A stretch of 64,000 nt of DNA from JACZSB01 sp965372015 (GTDB lineage: Bacteria; Fidelibacterota; Marinisomatia; SCGC-AAA003-L08; TS1B11), in assembly GCA_965372015.1 (NCBI GenBank), contig CBDVAP010000001.1, positions 1 to 64,000 on the forward strand, in the 5' to 3' direction. The position numbers were made by a program, and so were the translations under genes. A model generated the notes under the pieces. It was not told the origin of the DNA. It made no database searches and saw only the letters and a list, made by a program, of their open reading frames with translations. Below are positions 17,089 to 26,070 of this stretch, piece after piece; within the stretch, counting starts at the first letter, position 1, and each line of letters opens with the position of its first letter.

Positions 17089-20000
17089 ATGAGAAAATAC
17101 CAGTCACAGCCGATTGTGATTTTCACGATTCTGATCCTGATTATTTTTACAGTAGAAGCCTTTATAATGGGATTTCTTTTTTACCTCTCCCCACCAGCGG
17201 GTCTAATAACAGCCGTATTGGATGCCACCCTCTTGAGTTTTTTACTTTCGCCACTCATCTACCATTTCGTGGCCCAACCCTTGGTGAGATATGCGGAAGA
17301 CCAGATCGAGGCTCGGAAACAAATAGCCCAGAACCGGGAATTCCTGGCATCAGTGCTGGATTCCTTAACCCATCCCTTCCACGTTATCAATTCTTCCGAT
17401 TATTCGATCACTATGGCAAATACTGCCAGTGGATATGCTGATAAAACCGGTGCAAAGTGTTACGAAGTTGCCCACAACCGTTCTACGCCCTGTACCGGCA
17501 AGGATCATCCCTGTCTGCTTCGAATAGTAAAGCAGTCCGGGCAGCCTGCGGTTGCGGAGCACGTACATCAAAACGGTGGCGGCGAGCCGAGTCTCTTAGA
17601 AATTCATGCTTTCCCTGTATTCAACAGCGAAGGCGAATTGAAGGAGATAATAGAATACTCACTGGACCGCACTGAATACAAAGCTGCTCTGGTAGCTCTG
17701 CGTGACTCGGAACAGGAGCTACGCCAACTACACGAGAATGCGTTGGAGGGTATTTTCCGATCCAGGCCCAACGGTCGTATTATCTATGCCAACCTGGCGA
17801 TGGCCCGGATTTTTGGCTTCGACAGTGTTGAAGATATCCTGAAAATCAACGCCCGTGAACTCTATTTCGATATTGAGGACCGTCAGAAATTACTGGCGGA
17901 GTTCGAAGCCCACGGAAAGGTCGTACATCAGGAACTTCGAATGCGGGATCGCAATGGTAAAGAGATCTGGGTTCGTGAAAGTGCCCGGGTGCTCCGGGAT
18001 TCCTCCGGAAAGAAAAGGTTCTTTGAGGGTTTCTTATCGGACATAACCCAGATAAAAGAAGCCGAGCAGGCCATTCAGGTCGCCCTCCAGGACCTCCAGG
18101 CCGCCAAGGAGTACACCCAGCTGCTGGTCGCCAGCTCCTTGGACATGATTATTGCCGTTGATAATAAGCGCAGGATCACGGAGTTTAACGATGCGGCTGA
18201 AGATACGTTCGGTTATACGCGTGAAGAAGTGCTTGGTAAACATGTGAACCTGCTTTATGCGGATCACAAAGAAGGCAATAGGGTCCATAAAAAGACCATC
18301 AAGCATGGTCACCAGGTCCAGGAAATCCTCAACCGGCGGAAGAACGGCGATACTTTTCCCTGCCTGCTTTCCGCTTCCGTCCTCCTTGATTCTAGCGGAA
18401 AACGGGTGGGCGTTATGGGGGTATCGAGAGACATTTCAAAGTACAAGCAACGGGAAAAAGTCCAGGCGGCTATCTATCAGATTTCAGAAGCGGCTCATAC
18501 CGCTCAAAAACTGGAACAACTCTACGGTGCCCTTCATGAGATCGTTGGGGAGCTCATGCCGGCCCAAAACTTCTACATCGCGCTCTACAATGCCGAATCG
18601 GGGATACTCGAATTTCCATATTTCATTGATGAACATGACCAGACACCGGCCCCGAAGAAACTTGGAAAGGGTTTAACCGAATATGTCCTGCGGACTGGAA
18701 AACCGTTGTTATCTTCACGTGATGATTTCGATAAGTTGGTTAAGAGCGGTGAAGTTGAGCGCATCGGTACACCGCCTATCGATTGGCTGGGGGCTCCCTT
18801 GAAAGCACAGGGTCGGACCTTTGGAGTAGTAGCGGTCCAGAGCTATTCTAGTGGTGTCAGGTATGGTGAGGAGGAACAGCATATCCTCAAGTTTGTTTCC
18901 TCACAGGTCGCCGCCGCTATTCAGCGCGTTCAGGCTGAGGAAGTACTCCGGGAGAGTGAAGAGAGATACCGCACCGTCATCGAAGCTTCTCCAGGCTCTG
19001 TTTTTCTACTCAACCGTGATGGAAACATCCTGGACCTGGATATGCCCCGGCATTTGAATTACCGGCCAGAGGTTCTGGTTACCTCCCACATCTATGACCT
19101 GATCTACGAAAAGGATCAAGAGCGATTCGAGCATGAACTAAAGAATTGCACGTCTACTGGCAATATGTGCGAATTCGAGGTCTACAGCCGGGACCAATCA
19201 ATCATTTACCAGGTTCTTCTCGCGCCCATCAAAACAGAATCACAGTCTTTAAATACTATCGTATGCAATCTGTACGATATCTCAGAAAGGAAGAGGCTGG
19301 AAGCCGACGCGATAAGGGCAGCTAAATTGGAATCCATAGAAGCATTCGCCGGCGGCTTGGCACATGATTTCAATAACCTGCTCAGTAGCATCGGACTGAA
19401 CATTTCCCTGGCTCGCCTGCAAGTGGGGAATGATGTGGATATGAAGGAATCTCTTAGACATGCCGAACACTCGGTACAAATGGCCCGGGGCATCAGCAAG
19501 CAGTTGATGTCGTTCACCCGTGGCGGCGCACCCGATAAGGTCGAAGTTGACCTTCGACCGCTGTTGGAGGAATCCGTAAAGTTCGCCCTGGGTGGTTCGC
19601 GGGTAGTCCCGGAATTCAATCTACCGGAGAATCTACGGGTGGTTGAGATTGATCCCAGCCAGATCAATCAGGTAATTCACAATCTGGCCATTAATGCGGC
19701 CCAGGCAATGCCAGGGGGCGGCACTCTTACCGTTTCGGGGGAAAATGTTGAAGCAGGGAAGATCAAATACCCGTCCAAGGGAACCTACATCAAAGATAAT
19801 TATGTCATGATCACCTTTAAGGACACCGGCGACGGCATGCCACCTAAGATTTTGGATAGGATATTCGATCCCTATTTCACAACCCGGAAAGAGGGCAGCG
19901 GGCTAGGGCTATTCTCGTGTCATACAATCCTGAACCAACACAAAGGCTGGATCAGTGCAGCATCATTGTCGGGGCAAGGCAGTACTTTCACATTTTGCCT

Positions 20001-20472
20001 GCCCGCGGTTATTGGCACGGTCGATCGAGTGCCGGAGAACGAGCGCTTCGACCTGGGTAGTGGCCGAATACTGGTCATGGATGATGAGAAGGAAATCCGA
20101 CGGGTCATGACCAACCTGATTGAAGTGCTGGGGTACCAGGTAGAGACTGTCACAGATGGTAAAGAAGCCGTGGTCCATTATCGGGTGGCGCGGGAAAAGG
20201 ATGAGCCCTTTGACGCCGTGATCCTGGATCTGACCGGTACGGCCGGAATGGGCGGTCTTGATACCGTGAAGCAATTGCGCAAGTTGGATCCCCATTTGAA
20301 GGCCATCGTTTCCAGCGGCCATGTTACCCATGACGCTCTACAGAACTACGAGAAATATGGGTTTGCAGGCGTGATTCACAAACCTTGTACGGGCGAACAA
20401 CTTTCACGCGTCCTGGTGTCCGTGATGGCCGAAAGCGGGAAGAATAAAGAAGTTTTAGACTCCCAGGCGTAG
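17089..20472 (+). CDS. Hybrid sensor histidine kinase with PAS/GAF array and receiver
   Basis: 1127 residues from ATG 17089 (AAAGGAGAT 8 nt upstream; a TTG at 17008 is less likely). TM helices about 8-32 and 37-60. PAS about 85-195 contains CYEVAHNRSTPCTGKDHPC, a Cys/His-rich motif seen in some PAS_4 domains that may bind metal or a cofactor. Further domains: PAS 210-325, PAS 340-450, GAF 470-615, PAS 625-735, HisKA with His759 in GGLAHDFNNLL, HATPase_c about 855-975 (N box INQVIHNLAINAAQ; G boxes DTGDGM and GSGLGL), and a C-terminal receiver 993-1115 with D1047 and K1098. The terminal receiver suggests a phosphorelay; the Hpt protein 50 bases downstream is the obvious partner. Confidence 0.9.
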   Translation: MRKYQSQPIVIFTILILIIFTVEAFIMGFLFYLSPPAGLITAVLDATLLSFLLSPLIYHFVAQPLVRYAEDQIEARKQIAQNREFLASVLDSLTHPFHVINSSDYSITMANTASGYADKTGAKCYEVAHNRSTPCTGKDHPCLLRIVKQSGQPAVAEHVHQNGGGEPSLLEIHAFPVFNSEGELKEIIEYSLDRTEYKAALVALRDSEQELRQLHENALEGIFRSRPNGRIIYANLAMARIFGFDSVEDILKINARELYFDIEDRQKLLAEFEAHGKVVHQELRMRDRNGKEIWVRESARVLRDSSGKKRFFEGFLSDITQIKEAEQAIQVALQDLQAAKEYTQLLVASSLDMIIAVDNKRRITEFNDAAEDTFGYTREEVLGKHVNLLYADHKEGNRVHKKTIKHGHQVQEILNRRKNGDTFPCLLSASVLLDSSGKRVGVMGVSRDISKYKQREKVQAAIYQISEAAHTAQKLEQLYGALHEIVGELMPAQNFYIALYNAESGILEFPYFIDEHDQTPAPKKLGKGLTEYVLRTGKPLLSSRDDFDKLVKSGEVERIGTPPIDWLGAPLKAQGRTFGVVAVQSYSSGVRYGEEEQHILKFVSSQVAAAIQRVQAEEVLRESEERYRTVIEASPGSVFLLNRDGNILDLDMPRHLNYRPEVLVTSHIYDLIYEKDQERFEHELKNCTSTGNMCEFEVYSRDQSIIYQVLLAPIKTESQSLNTIVCNLYDISERKRLEADAIRAAKLESIEAFAGGLAHDFNNLLSSIGLNISLARLQVGNDVDMKESLRHAEHSVQMARGISKQLMSFTRGGAPDKVEVDLRPLLEESVKFALGGSRVVPEFNLPENLRVVEIDPSQINQVIHNLAINAAQAMPGGGTLTVSGENVEAGKIKYPSKGTYIKDNYVMITFKDTGDGMPPKILDRIFDPYFTTRKEGSGLGLFSCHTILNQHKGWISAASLSGQGSTFTFCLPAVIGTVDRVPENERFDLGSGRILVMDDEKEIRRVMTNLIEVLGYQVETVTDGKEAVVHYRVAREKDEPFDAVILDLTGTAGMGGLDTVKQLRKLDPHLKAIVSSGHVTHDALQNYEKYGFAGVIHKPCTGEQLSRVLVSVMAESGKNKEVLDSQA

Positions 20473-20524
20473 AGGGACATGATTCATTCAGATGAATAGT
20501 TACCAGCACAAAAAGCGATGACCG

Positions 20525-20992
20525 ATGAGTATATATGACCATCTGGCGGGGATGGAGGATATCCTTGACGAATTTATCGATGAGAGCAGTGAGCTTCTAA
20601 AGGGGATAAAAGAGGACTTGAAACGCCTGGAGCCGGACCTGGAGGCAGAGCTCCTCAACCGCATTACCCGAGTATTCCACAATATAAAGGACACCTGTGG
20701 TTTTCTAGGATTCGAGCAGGCTAAAACGGTGGCACACGTAACGGAAAACCTTCTGAATCAGATGCGCAACGGGAAACTAGTCCCCGGAGGCGAAATCAGC
20801 GCCGTTTTACAGGAGAGTTGCGACTGGTTCGAGAGGTTTCTGGGAACCGGTAAGGAACAACAGGACCGAGAATTTGAGATTGAGTCGTTGCTAAAGCGCC
20901 TGCATTTAGCCGGCCAAGGGGATGGGCAGCATTCTGAAGTTGAGGTTCTCAGGTGGCTGATTTCGGCCAGGCTAAAAGAGAAAAAAAATTAG
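20525..20992 (+). CDS. Stand-alone Hpt (CheA P1-like) phosphotransfer protein
   Basis: 155 residues. The N-terminal 110 form an Hpt four-helix bundle: FIDESSELLKGIKEDLKRLE on the first helix, then RVFHNIKDTCGFLGF with phospho-acceptor His52. The usual Gly two residues after the Lys region (HxxKGxxGFLG) is Asp here, a mild departure. The pattern is closer to CheA P1 than to yeast-type Hpt. There are no kinase or dimerisation domains. It follows the hybrid kinase by about 50 bases and probably accepts phosphate from its terminal receiver; no final regulator is adjacent. Confidence 0.8.
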   Translation: MSIYDHLAGMEDILDEFIDESSELLKGIKEDLKRLEPDLEAELLNRITRVFHNIKDTCGFLGFEQAKTVAHVTENLLNQMRNGKLVPGGEISAVLQESCDWFERFLGTGKEQQDREFEIESLLKRLHLAGQGDGQHSEVEVLRWLISARLKEKKN

Positions 20993-21018
20993 TGGCTGCT
21001 AAGGAGGCCGTGTCTGCG

Positions 21019-21108
21019 ATGAATAAAGTGCACGCCAGCTCACTCGATATGCCTACCTCTAGCGATAACGCACCTTCCGAAAGCACCTCCGCCCTGCCCA
21101 CGGTCTGA
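21019..21108 (+). CDS. Possible small ORF (29 codons)
   Basis: ATG 21019 is preceded by a strong AAGGAGG at 21001-21007 and encodes a 29-residue polar peptide starting MNKVHASSLDMPT, then stops. No family is recognised and the spacing (11 nt) is long. It could be a leader or a decayed gene start. Low confidence. Confidence 0.2.
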   Translation: MNKVHASSLDMPTSSDNAPSESTSALPTV

Positions 21109-21189
21109 GTACAGACCCACTCTGAGGTCTCCTTAGCTGCCGCCGATCATTCCACTATTATGCAGCTGTAAAATGATGGCCATTCAGGC

Positions 21190-21468
21190 ATGGGTGTCCC
21201 AACGTTCCATGTTGAAATGGGTGCCAGAAATCCCCTGAAAACACTGAACGAGGACCACATGGGGACCAAGATGGCGGCCTTCGTCTCGCAGCAGTACATC
21301 CCCTACGCAGAGCTGGCTTCCGTGGAGCGCCCCAAGGCGGCCCGGCGGCGGCTGTTTCTGCGTCAGGAAGACGGCGGGGAAAAACTGGTAAAGATCCCCT
21401 TCGATTACATCGAGGACAGCGACCGCGTCAAACTGTTCGACTTTTTGAAGGAGCAAGCGCGGGGCTGA
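21190..21468 (+). CDS. Small hypothetical protein, possibly PH-like fold
   Basis: 92 residues, no signal peptide or TM segment. YIPYAELASVERPKAARRR followed by a short beta-rich stretch and a final helix (VKLFDFLKEQAR) faintly resembles the C-terminal half of bacterial PH-like domains, but this is weak. No good ribosome-binding site. It stands alone between the sensory region and a long intergenic stretch and may be a genuine small protein or a truncated remnant. Confidence 0.4.
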   Translation: MGVPTFHVEMGARNPLKTLNEDHMGTKMAAFVSQQYIPYAELASVERPKAARRRLFLRQEDGGEKLVKIPFDYIEDSDRVKLFDFLKEQARG

Positions 21469-22178
21469 TTCTCAGAGTCGCCAGGGCGAAAGAATAGATT
21501 GGTTCGGCCTGGTGCCAAGGAGTTATATCCTGAGGTCAATTATACTCCCTCATAATCGTAACTGCCCCGGGCATGGCCTGCCCGAAGCTTGTCGAAAGGT
21601 GCCACTGCTCAAGTAAGGCAACGTCCGATTCAGCGCCAATTTTCCGGATACGCTCCAGATACGGATAAGAATTTCTCAACGGGCGGCTGCCCTCTCTTCG
21701 ACCTGGCGACTCAGGTTGATGGGAGTGGGTAATTCACCTTTTCAATCGGGCAGCAGAAAATATTATGGGACTTCGTCCTGTGCAAGCAATGGGAAATGGC
21801 TGGATTAAAGGTCTGCACCAAGGAGAGCATGGCTTGGTCACCACTAGTCACAATAGGGCAAATTTTACTCCCCACCACCTCTGGCGTGACAAGCATTCCG
21901 CGGGGTCCAGTCTGCCACACTGCGTGGCGAGAAATGGATAAAGTGCGATTTTCTGCCGGAGTTACCGAATCAAAGCCCTTGATCTTCAGAGCACGAACAG
22001 GAAATGCCAGCTCCTGTCATGGGGCTGAGCAGTAAAAACGGGTTGGAGATTCGATTAAGCGGTCGTATATTTGAGATGATTCAAACGTTTCAATTAAAAG
22101 ATTTTTCCAGCGCCGGGACTTTCCACCAGCTAGGTACCGGCAGGTTAATTAGCGCTATTTAACGGAGCAGCCGCCAGC
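21469..22178. other. Long intergenic region before the acyl-CoA ligase locus
   Basis: About 710 bases without a credible gene. It contains repeat copy R1 (21596-21710). The remainder should include the promoter for the ligase-led gene run, but none can be placed reliably. Confidence 0.5.
21596..21710 (+). repeat. Tail-plus-GGATACG repeat, copy R1
   Basis: Starts with the decayed end of a C-terminal-domain gene, AAG GTG CCA CTG CTC AAG TAA (KVPLLK-stop, 21596-21616). After 29 nt comes GGATACG (21646-21652), 4 nt, then the near-copy AGATACG (21657-21663). The following 45 bases (to CCTGGCGAC) match R2 at 38055-38169 closely. No upstream coding sequence of the parent gene remains. Confidence 0.6.
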
Positions 22179-23882
22179 ATGCGCGCACCGACCGAAGTCA
22201 GCCCCCAGGATATTTCAACAGCCACCACTCAAAGCCTGTTTTTCGACCGTGTTGAGCGCTGGCGGGACCGGTCCCGGTTCATGGTCCCCGACGGTGACGG
22301 GTGGCGGTCGGTCACCTGGGGCGAGTACGGCGAGCAGGTAGCACTGTTAGCCCATGCCCTGGGCGCTCTGGGGCTGGGCCCTGATGATAAGGTAGGCATC
22401 TTCAGTGATAACTGCCTGGAGTGGATTTATGCCGGCATCGGTGCCATGGCTGCCCGAACCGTAATGGTGCCCATCTACCACGCCTCCACCACGGAACAGC
22501 TGGGGTATATCGTCAGACATGCTGACCTGAAGCTGCTTTTTATCCGTGACCAGGGGTGTGCCAATGCTCTGGCGACCTGTGCAGAGGATTTCCCCGAGCT
22601 GCAGACTATCGTTTCCTTTGAGGGAACAATAAGGCCGGTAAATGCCGCCGTTGCCGGGTTGTCCTTCGACGAACTTCAGGCCTTGGGCAGGGAATACCGG
22701 GGCAGACACCCGGGCCATATAGACGAGCTGATCGGAGCGGTTGACATGAACGATGTGGCCTATATGATTTACACCTCCGGTACCACAGGGCAGCCAAAGG
22801 GCGTTCCCCTGAGCTATCGTAACCTGGCCGTGAGCACCAATGACTGGGTCTCCATAAACGGGCCCCTCATCCATCCCCATAGCGACGACATCCACTGGCT
22901 GCCCAATTCGCACATTTACGGTTGGGGGGCTATCGGTCTGGGTAACCTGTTCGGGTTTTGCAGCTACCTGGGCACCCCGCTCAACGTCCTGGAGTTGATG
23001 CCCCAGCTGCGCCCTCACCTGTTCATGAGTGTCCCGGCTTACTATGAGAAACTGTATCTACTCGCACAACAGAGCAGCAACGATTATAAGAAGCAATTGG
23101 AGACGCTGAGGTCCCTGACGGGTGGGCGAATCCAGTTCTGTCTATCTGGTGGAGCCGGGTTGAAGCACTCCGTTAAGGAGTTCTTCCTGGACGCTGGAAT
23201 GCTGGTCACCGAAGGCTACGGCTTGTCCGAATGCTCCCCCACCCTGACGATGAACTGGCCTCAGGATTTCAACTTCGATTCGGTGGGCAAGCCCTATCCA
23301 TCTGTTCAATTGCGCTTGGCAGCGGACGACGAGATCGAAGCCCGAGGTCCGGTGGTATTCAAAGGTTATTACAAGGATCCTCAAGCTACGCGCGAAGCCT
23401 TCACCGCGGACGGCTGGTTCAAGACCGGCGACGTTGGCCGCTGGCTGGAGGGGGGCTTCCTGCAGATAGTGGACCGCAAGAAGGATATCATGGTAACCTC
23501 CGGCGGCAAGAACGTCGCGCCCCAGTCAATCGAGGGGCGATTCGCCGACAATCCCTATATTGAACATCTGGTCGTCTATGGCGACGGCAAGAAGTATCTG
23601 GTGGCGCTGGTTACCCTGCGCCCGGCGGCCGAAGCGGATTCGCCGGCTTCCGTGAATGACCCGGTGATAAGGGAGCTGGTCCAAGAGCAGATCGACTTGG
23701 TCAACCGGGAGCTGGCCCCGTTCGAGACCATCAAGAAATTCCACCTGGCCCTTGAGAGGTTCACCCCCCTAAACGGATTGCTGACCCCGGCCCTCAAACT
23801 TCGCCGCCGGGCGGTCCTCGAGCGCTACCGGGCCGAACTGGAGGCACTATACGAACCCAAAACCATACAACAAGGCATTTGA
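22179..23882 (+). CDS. AMP-forming acyl-CoA synthetase (long-chain FACS-like)
   Basis: 567 residues of the ANL superfamily: activates a carboxylic acid with ATP to an acyl-adenylate, then to the CoA thioester. Visible motifs: P-loop-like MIYTSGTTGQPKG (about 201-213), adenine-pocket YGLSEC, hinge region DRKKDIMVTSGGKNVAP, and catalytic Lys in LLTPALKLRRR near the C-terminus. The length and the KKDIMVTSGGK hinge favour long-chain or bulky acid ligases over acetyl-CoA synthetases; the substrate cannot be read. First gene of a dense run; the next start follows its stop immediately. A second, divergent ligase lies at 60939. Confidence 0.88.
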   Translation: MRAPTEVSPQDISTATTQSLFFDRVERWRDRSRFMVPDGDGWRSVTWGEYGEQVALLAHALGALGLGPDDKVGIFSDNCLEWIYAGIGAMAARTVMVPIYHASTTEQLGYIVRHADLKLLFIRDQGCANALATCAEDFPELQTIVSFEGTIRPVNAAVAGLSFDELQALGREYRGRHPGHIDELIGAVDMNDVAYMIYTSGTTGQPKGVPLSYRNLAVSTNDWVSINGPLIHPHSDDIHWLPNSHIYGWGAIGLGNLFGFCSYLGTPLNVLELMPQLRPHLFMSVPAYYEKLYLLAQQSSNDYKKQLETLRSLTGGRIQFCLSGGAGLKHSVKEFFLDAGMLVTEGYGLSECSPTLTMNWPQDFNFDSVGKPYPSVQLRLAADDEIEARGPVVFKGYYKDPQATREAFTADGWFKTGDVGRWLEGGFLQIVDRKKDIMVTSGGKNVAPQSIEGRFADNPYIEHLVVYGDGKKYLVALVTLRPAAEADSPASVNDPVIRELVQEQIDLVNRELAPFETIKKFHLALERFTPLNGLLTPALKLRRRAVLERYRAELEALYEPKTIQQGI

Positions 23883-24353
23883 ATGGACGAGGTTAAATAC
23901 AGGTTCATCGAAGGATTTGCAGACGGCTACGCCCGTTTCGGTCAGCCCCGGTTGATGGGGCGGATTATGGCGGTCCTGCTGCTGTCCCCCGAGCCGATGT
24001 CGCTCGACGACATTACCAAGGAACTGGGAATGAGCAAAGGGCCTGTCAGTAGCGAGGCCCGCAAACTAGAGATGCTGGAGACCGTCGAAAAGACTGTCCG
24101 GCGGGGCAGCAAGCGGGTCTATTACCAGCCGGTGGCTGACAGTTTCGCGGCCGCACTGTCGCGCAATCTGGCCTTGATGGGCAAGAGCCGGGATATCGCC
24201 CGGGAGTTTCTGGATAACGCGGACCAGGACCGGATCGATCCACTGGCCGTGAAACGGGTGGGGGAGATGGAGCGCTTCTACCAGCAGCTGATCACTAGGG
24301 TGAACGGTTTTCTGGAGGATTGGTCTGCCGGTCGTTCCGGTGAACCACAGTAA
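23883..24353 (+). CDS. GbsR/MarR-like winged-helix transcriptional regulator
   Basis: 156 residues. A winged-helix domain spans about 25-95 with recognition region MSLDDITKELGMSKGPVSSEARKL split over two helices, followed by a helical C-terminus likely used for dimerisation or ligand sensing. This arrangement resembles GbsR-type relatives of MarR, which control transport and metabolism of small solutes. Its ATG follows the ligase stop with no gap, so it is likely an autoregulated local regulator of the 22-34 kb run. Ligand unknown. Confidence 0.75.
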   Translation: MDEVKYRFIEGFADGYARFGQPRLMGRIMAVLLLSPEPMSLDDITKELGMSKGPVSSEARKLEMLETVEKTVRRGSKRVYYQPVADSFAAALSRNLALMGKSRDIAREFLDNADQDRIDPLAVKRVGEMERFYQQLITRVNGFLEDWSAGRSGEPQ

Positions 24354-24424
24354 ACCGGGCTGAAATTATTTCGAACGTTTTAAGAGCGTGGATATGGTAG
24401 TGCAGATAAACAAAGGAACTTGCC

Positions 24425-25165
24425 GTGTTGCTAAAAAATAAGGTCGCCATCATCACCGGAGCTGGCCAGGGGATCGGCAAGGCTACCGCCGTCCTTTTTG
24501 CCCGGGAGGGCGCCACGGTGATTATAGCCGAAATCAGCGCGGACCAGGGTCGTGCCGCCGCCGAGTCGATCACCGCCGCCGGTGGCGTGGCGGAGTTCCA
24601 GCCCTTGAACGTGACCGACGCCGGCGCTGTTGAAGCGCTGGTGAACGGGGTGCTGGCCCGTTATGGGAAGATCGATGTGCTGGTGAACAACGCCGGCATT
24701 ACGATCGATGCTACCTTGAAGAAAATGGAACCGGAACAGTTTGACACCGTAATCGAGGTGAACCTAAAGGGCACTTTCCTGTGTGGCCAGAGCGTGGGAC
24801 GGGTCATGTTTGAGCAGGGCTTCGGCGTGATCCTGAACTCCGCCTCGGTGGTGGCCCACTTCGGCAATTTCGGCCAGTCCAACTATGTGGCTTCCAAGGC
24901 CGGCGTGATCGGTATGACTAGGACCTGGGCTAGGGAGCTGGGCCCAAAGGGGGTGCGGGTAAACGCCGTGGCCCCGGGTTTCATCGCCACATCCATGATC
25001 GAGAGCGTGCCGGAAAAGGTGCTGGAGATGCTTAGGGACAAGTGTCCCCTGAAACGCCTGGGCACTCCCGAGGATGTGGCCGGGGCCTACCTGTTCCTGG
25101 CCAGCGACCTGGCCGGCTACATTAACGGGGCCGTCCTGAACGTAGACGGCGGGATAGTGATTTGA
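24425..25165 (+). CDS. Short-chain dehydrogenase/reductase (FabG-like)
   Basis: 246 residues, classical SDR. Nucleotide motif TGAGQGIGKA (11-20), NNAG motif at 88-91, catalytic Ser141, Tyr154 and Lys158 (SNYVASKAG), and C-terminal PLKRLGTPEDVA. An acidic Glu36 after the second beta strand favours NAD over NADP, unlike typical biosynthetic FabG. It likely interconverts a 3-hydroxyacyl and 3-oxoacyl thioester or a related alcohol and ketone. GTG start with AAGGA 7 nt upstream. The stop overlaps the next TTG start. Confidence 0.88.
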   Translation: MLLKNKVAIITGAGQGIGKATAVLFAREGATVIIAEISADQGRAAAESITAAGGVAEFQPLNVTDAGAVEALVNGVLARYGKIDVLVNNAGITIDATLKKMEPEQFDTVIEVNLKGTFLCGQSVGRVMFEQGFGVILNSASVVAHFGNFGQSNYVASKAGVIGMTRTWARELGPKGVRVNAVAPGFIATSMIESVPEKVLEMLRDKCPLKRLGTPEDVAGAYLFLASDLAGYINGAVLNVDGGIVI

Positions 25166-26070
25166 ATCCGGGAGCGAATAGCCTGACCCTGCCGGAACAA
25201 TCCGCCTTCACCTTTGCGGATGTGCCCTATCCCTATCCCGTGGACCATTTCGCGTTCCGGGAACATCGGGTGGCCTTTATCGACCAGGGAGTTGGGCCGC
25301 CGGTGGTCTTCATCCACGGCCAGGGAGCCGATCTGTCCAGCTTTGCTCCCATCTATCCCGCATTGGAGAAGCAATTTCGTCTGCTGGCCCTGGACCTGCC
25401 CGGTTGCGGTAAATCGGACAAACCGGAGCCGCACATCTCGGCGGAATTCTACCGCGACCTGTTGGGCACCCTGGTGCGCGAGCTTGGCCTGGAGCGGCCC
25501 TGGCTGGTGGGGCACTCCTTCGGCGGGCTGATCGCGCTGATGTATGCCGAGGTCCAGCCAGCGGAAGTCGCCGGACTGACCCTGGTCGACTCGGCCGGGT
25601 TCCACGACTATCCCCTAGCGGCCCAGATCGCCTTCGGGCAGGCTTTTTCGGTGGATGCCATTCTAAATACACCGCTGGCGGTGGCCCGGGATAATTACTA
25701 CCGGACTACCATCCGGCAGGTTACACCGCTGGTGGAGGCCTTTATTGAAACCAGGATGAAACTACTGGAGAATAAGACGATCGAGTACCTTAATTTTGCC
25801 CGGACATTAAGGGCCAACCTGGAGCTGTTGTTTAGTAAGCACTACCTACAGGACCCTCCGCGTTTCGAATTCCCCATTCACCTGATACACGGGCGGCAGG
25901 ACCAGCTGGTGCCACTGTCCGGGGCCATAACAGCTGAGTCGCTGTTTCCCCTTGCCCGGCTGGACATCCTGGAGGACTGCGGCCACTTTCCCTTTATTGA
26001 GTACAGCGAACGGTTCAATAGCCTGTTGCTGGAATTCCTGATGGAGCACATGGGGGTCAGCGCCGCATGA
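25162..26070 (+). CDS. Alpha/beta hydrolase
   Basis: 302 residues with a complete triad: nucleophile Ser119 in VGHSFGG, Asp247 in HGRQDQLVP, His275 in EDCGHFPF, and the oxyanion HG at 52-53 (FIHGQG). The start is taken as TTG 25162, overlapping the SDR stop (TTGA); a later start is possible since the first 20 residues are not conserved-looking. It resembles esterases and C-C bond hydrolases of meta-cleavage type, so it may release an acid from an ester or cleave a diketone. No signal peptide, so cytosolic. Its stop overlaps the KAS gene start. Confidence 0.85.
   Translation: MNPGANSLTLPEQSAFTFADVPYPYPVDHFAFREHRVAFIDQGVGPPVVFIHGQGADLSSFAPIYPALEKQFRLLALDLPGCGKSDKPEPHISAEFYRDLLGTLVRELGLERPWLVGHSFGGLIALMYAEVQPAEVAGLTLVDSAGFHDYPLAAQIAFGQAFSVDAILNTPLAVARDNYYRTTIRQVTPLVEAFIETRMKLLENKTIEYLNFARTLRANLELLFSKHYLQDPPRFEFPIHLIHGRQDQLVPLSGAITAESLFPLARLDILEDCGHFPFIEYSERFNSLLLEFLMEHMGVSAA

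Noticed and set aside
21796..22035. A 79-codon frame in the intergenic region before the ligase
   Set aside because: No recognisable domain, poor start context; treated as chance.
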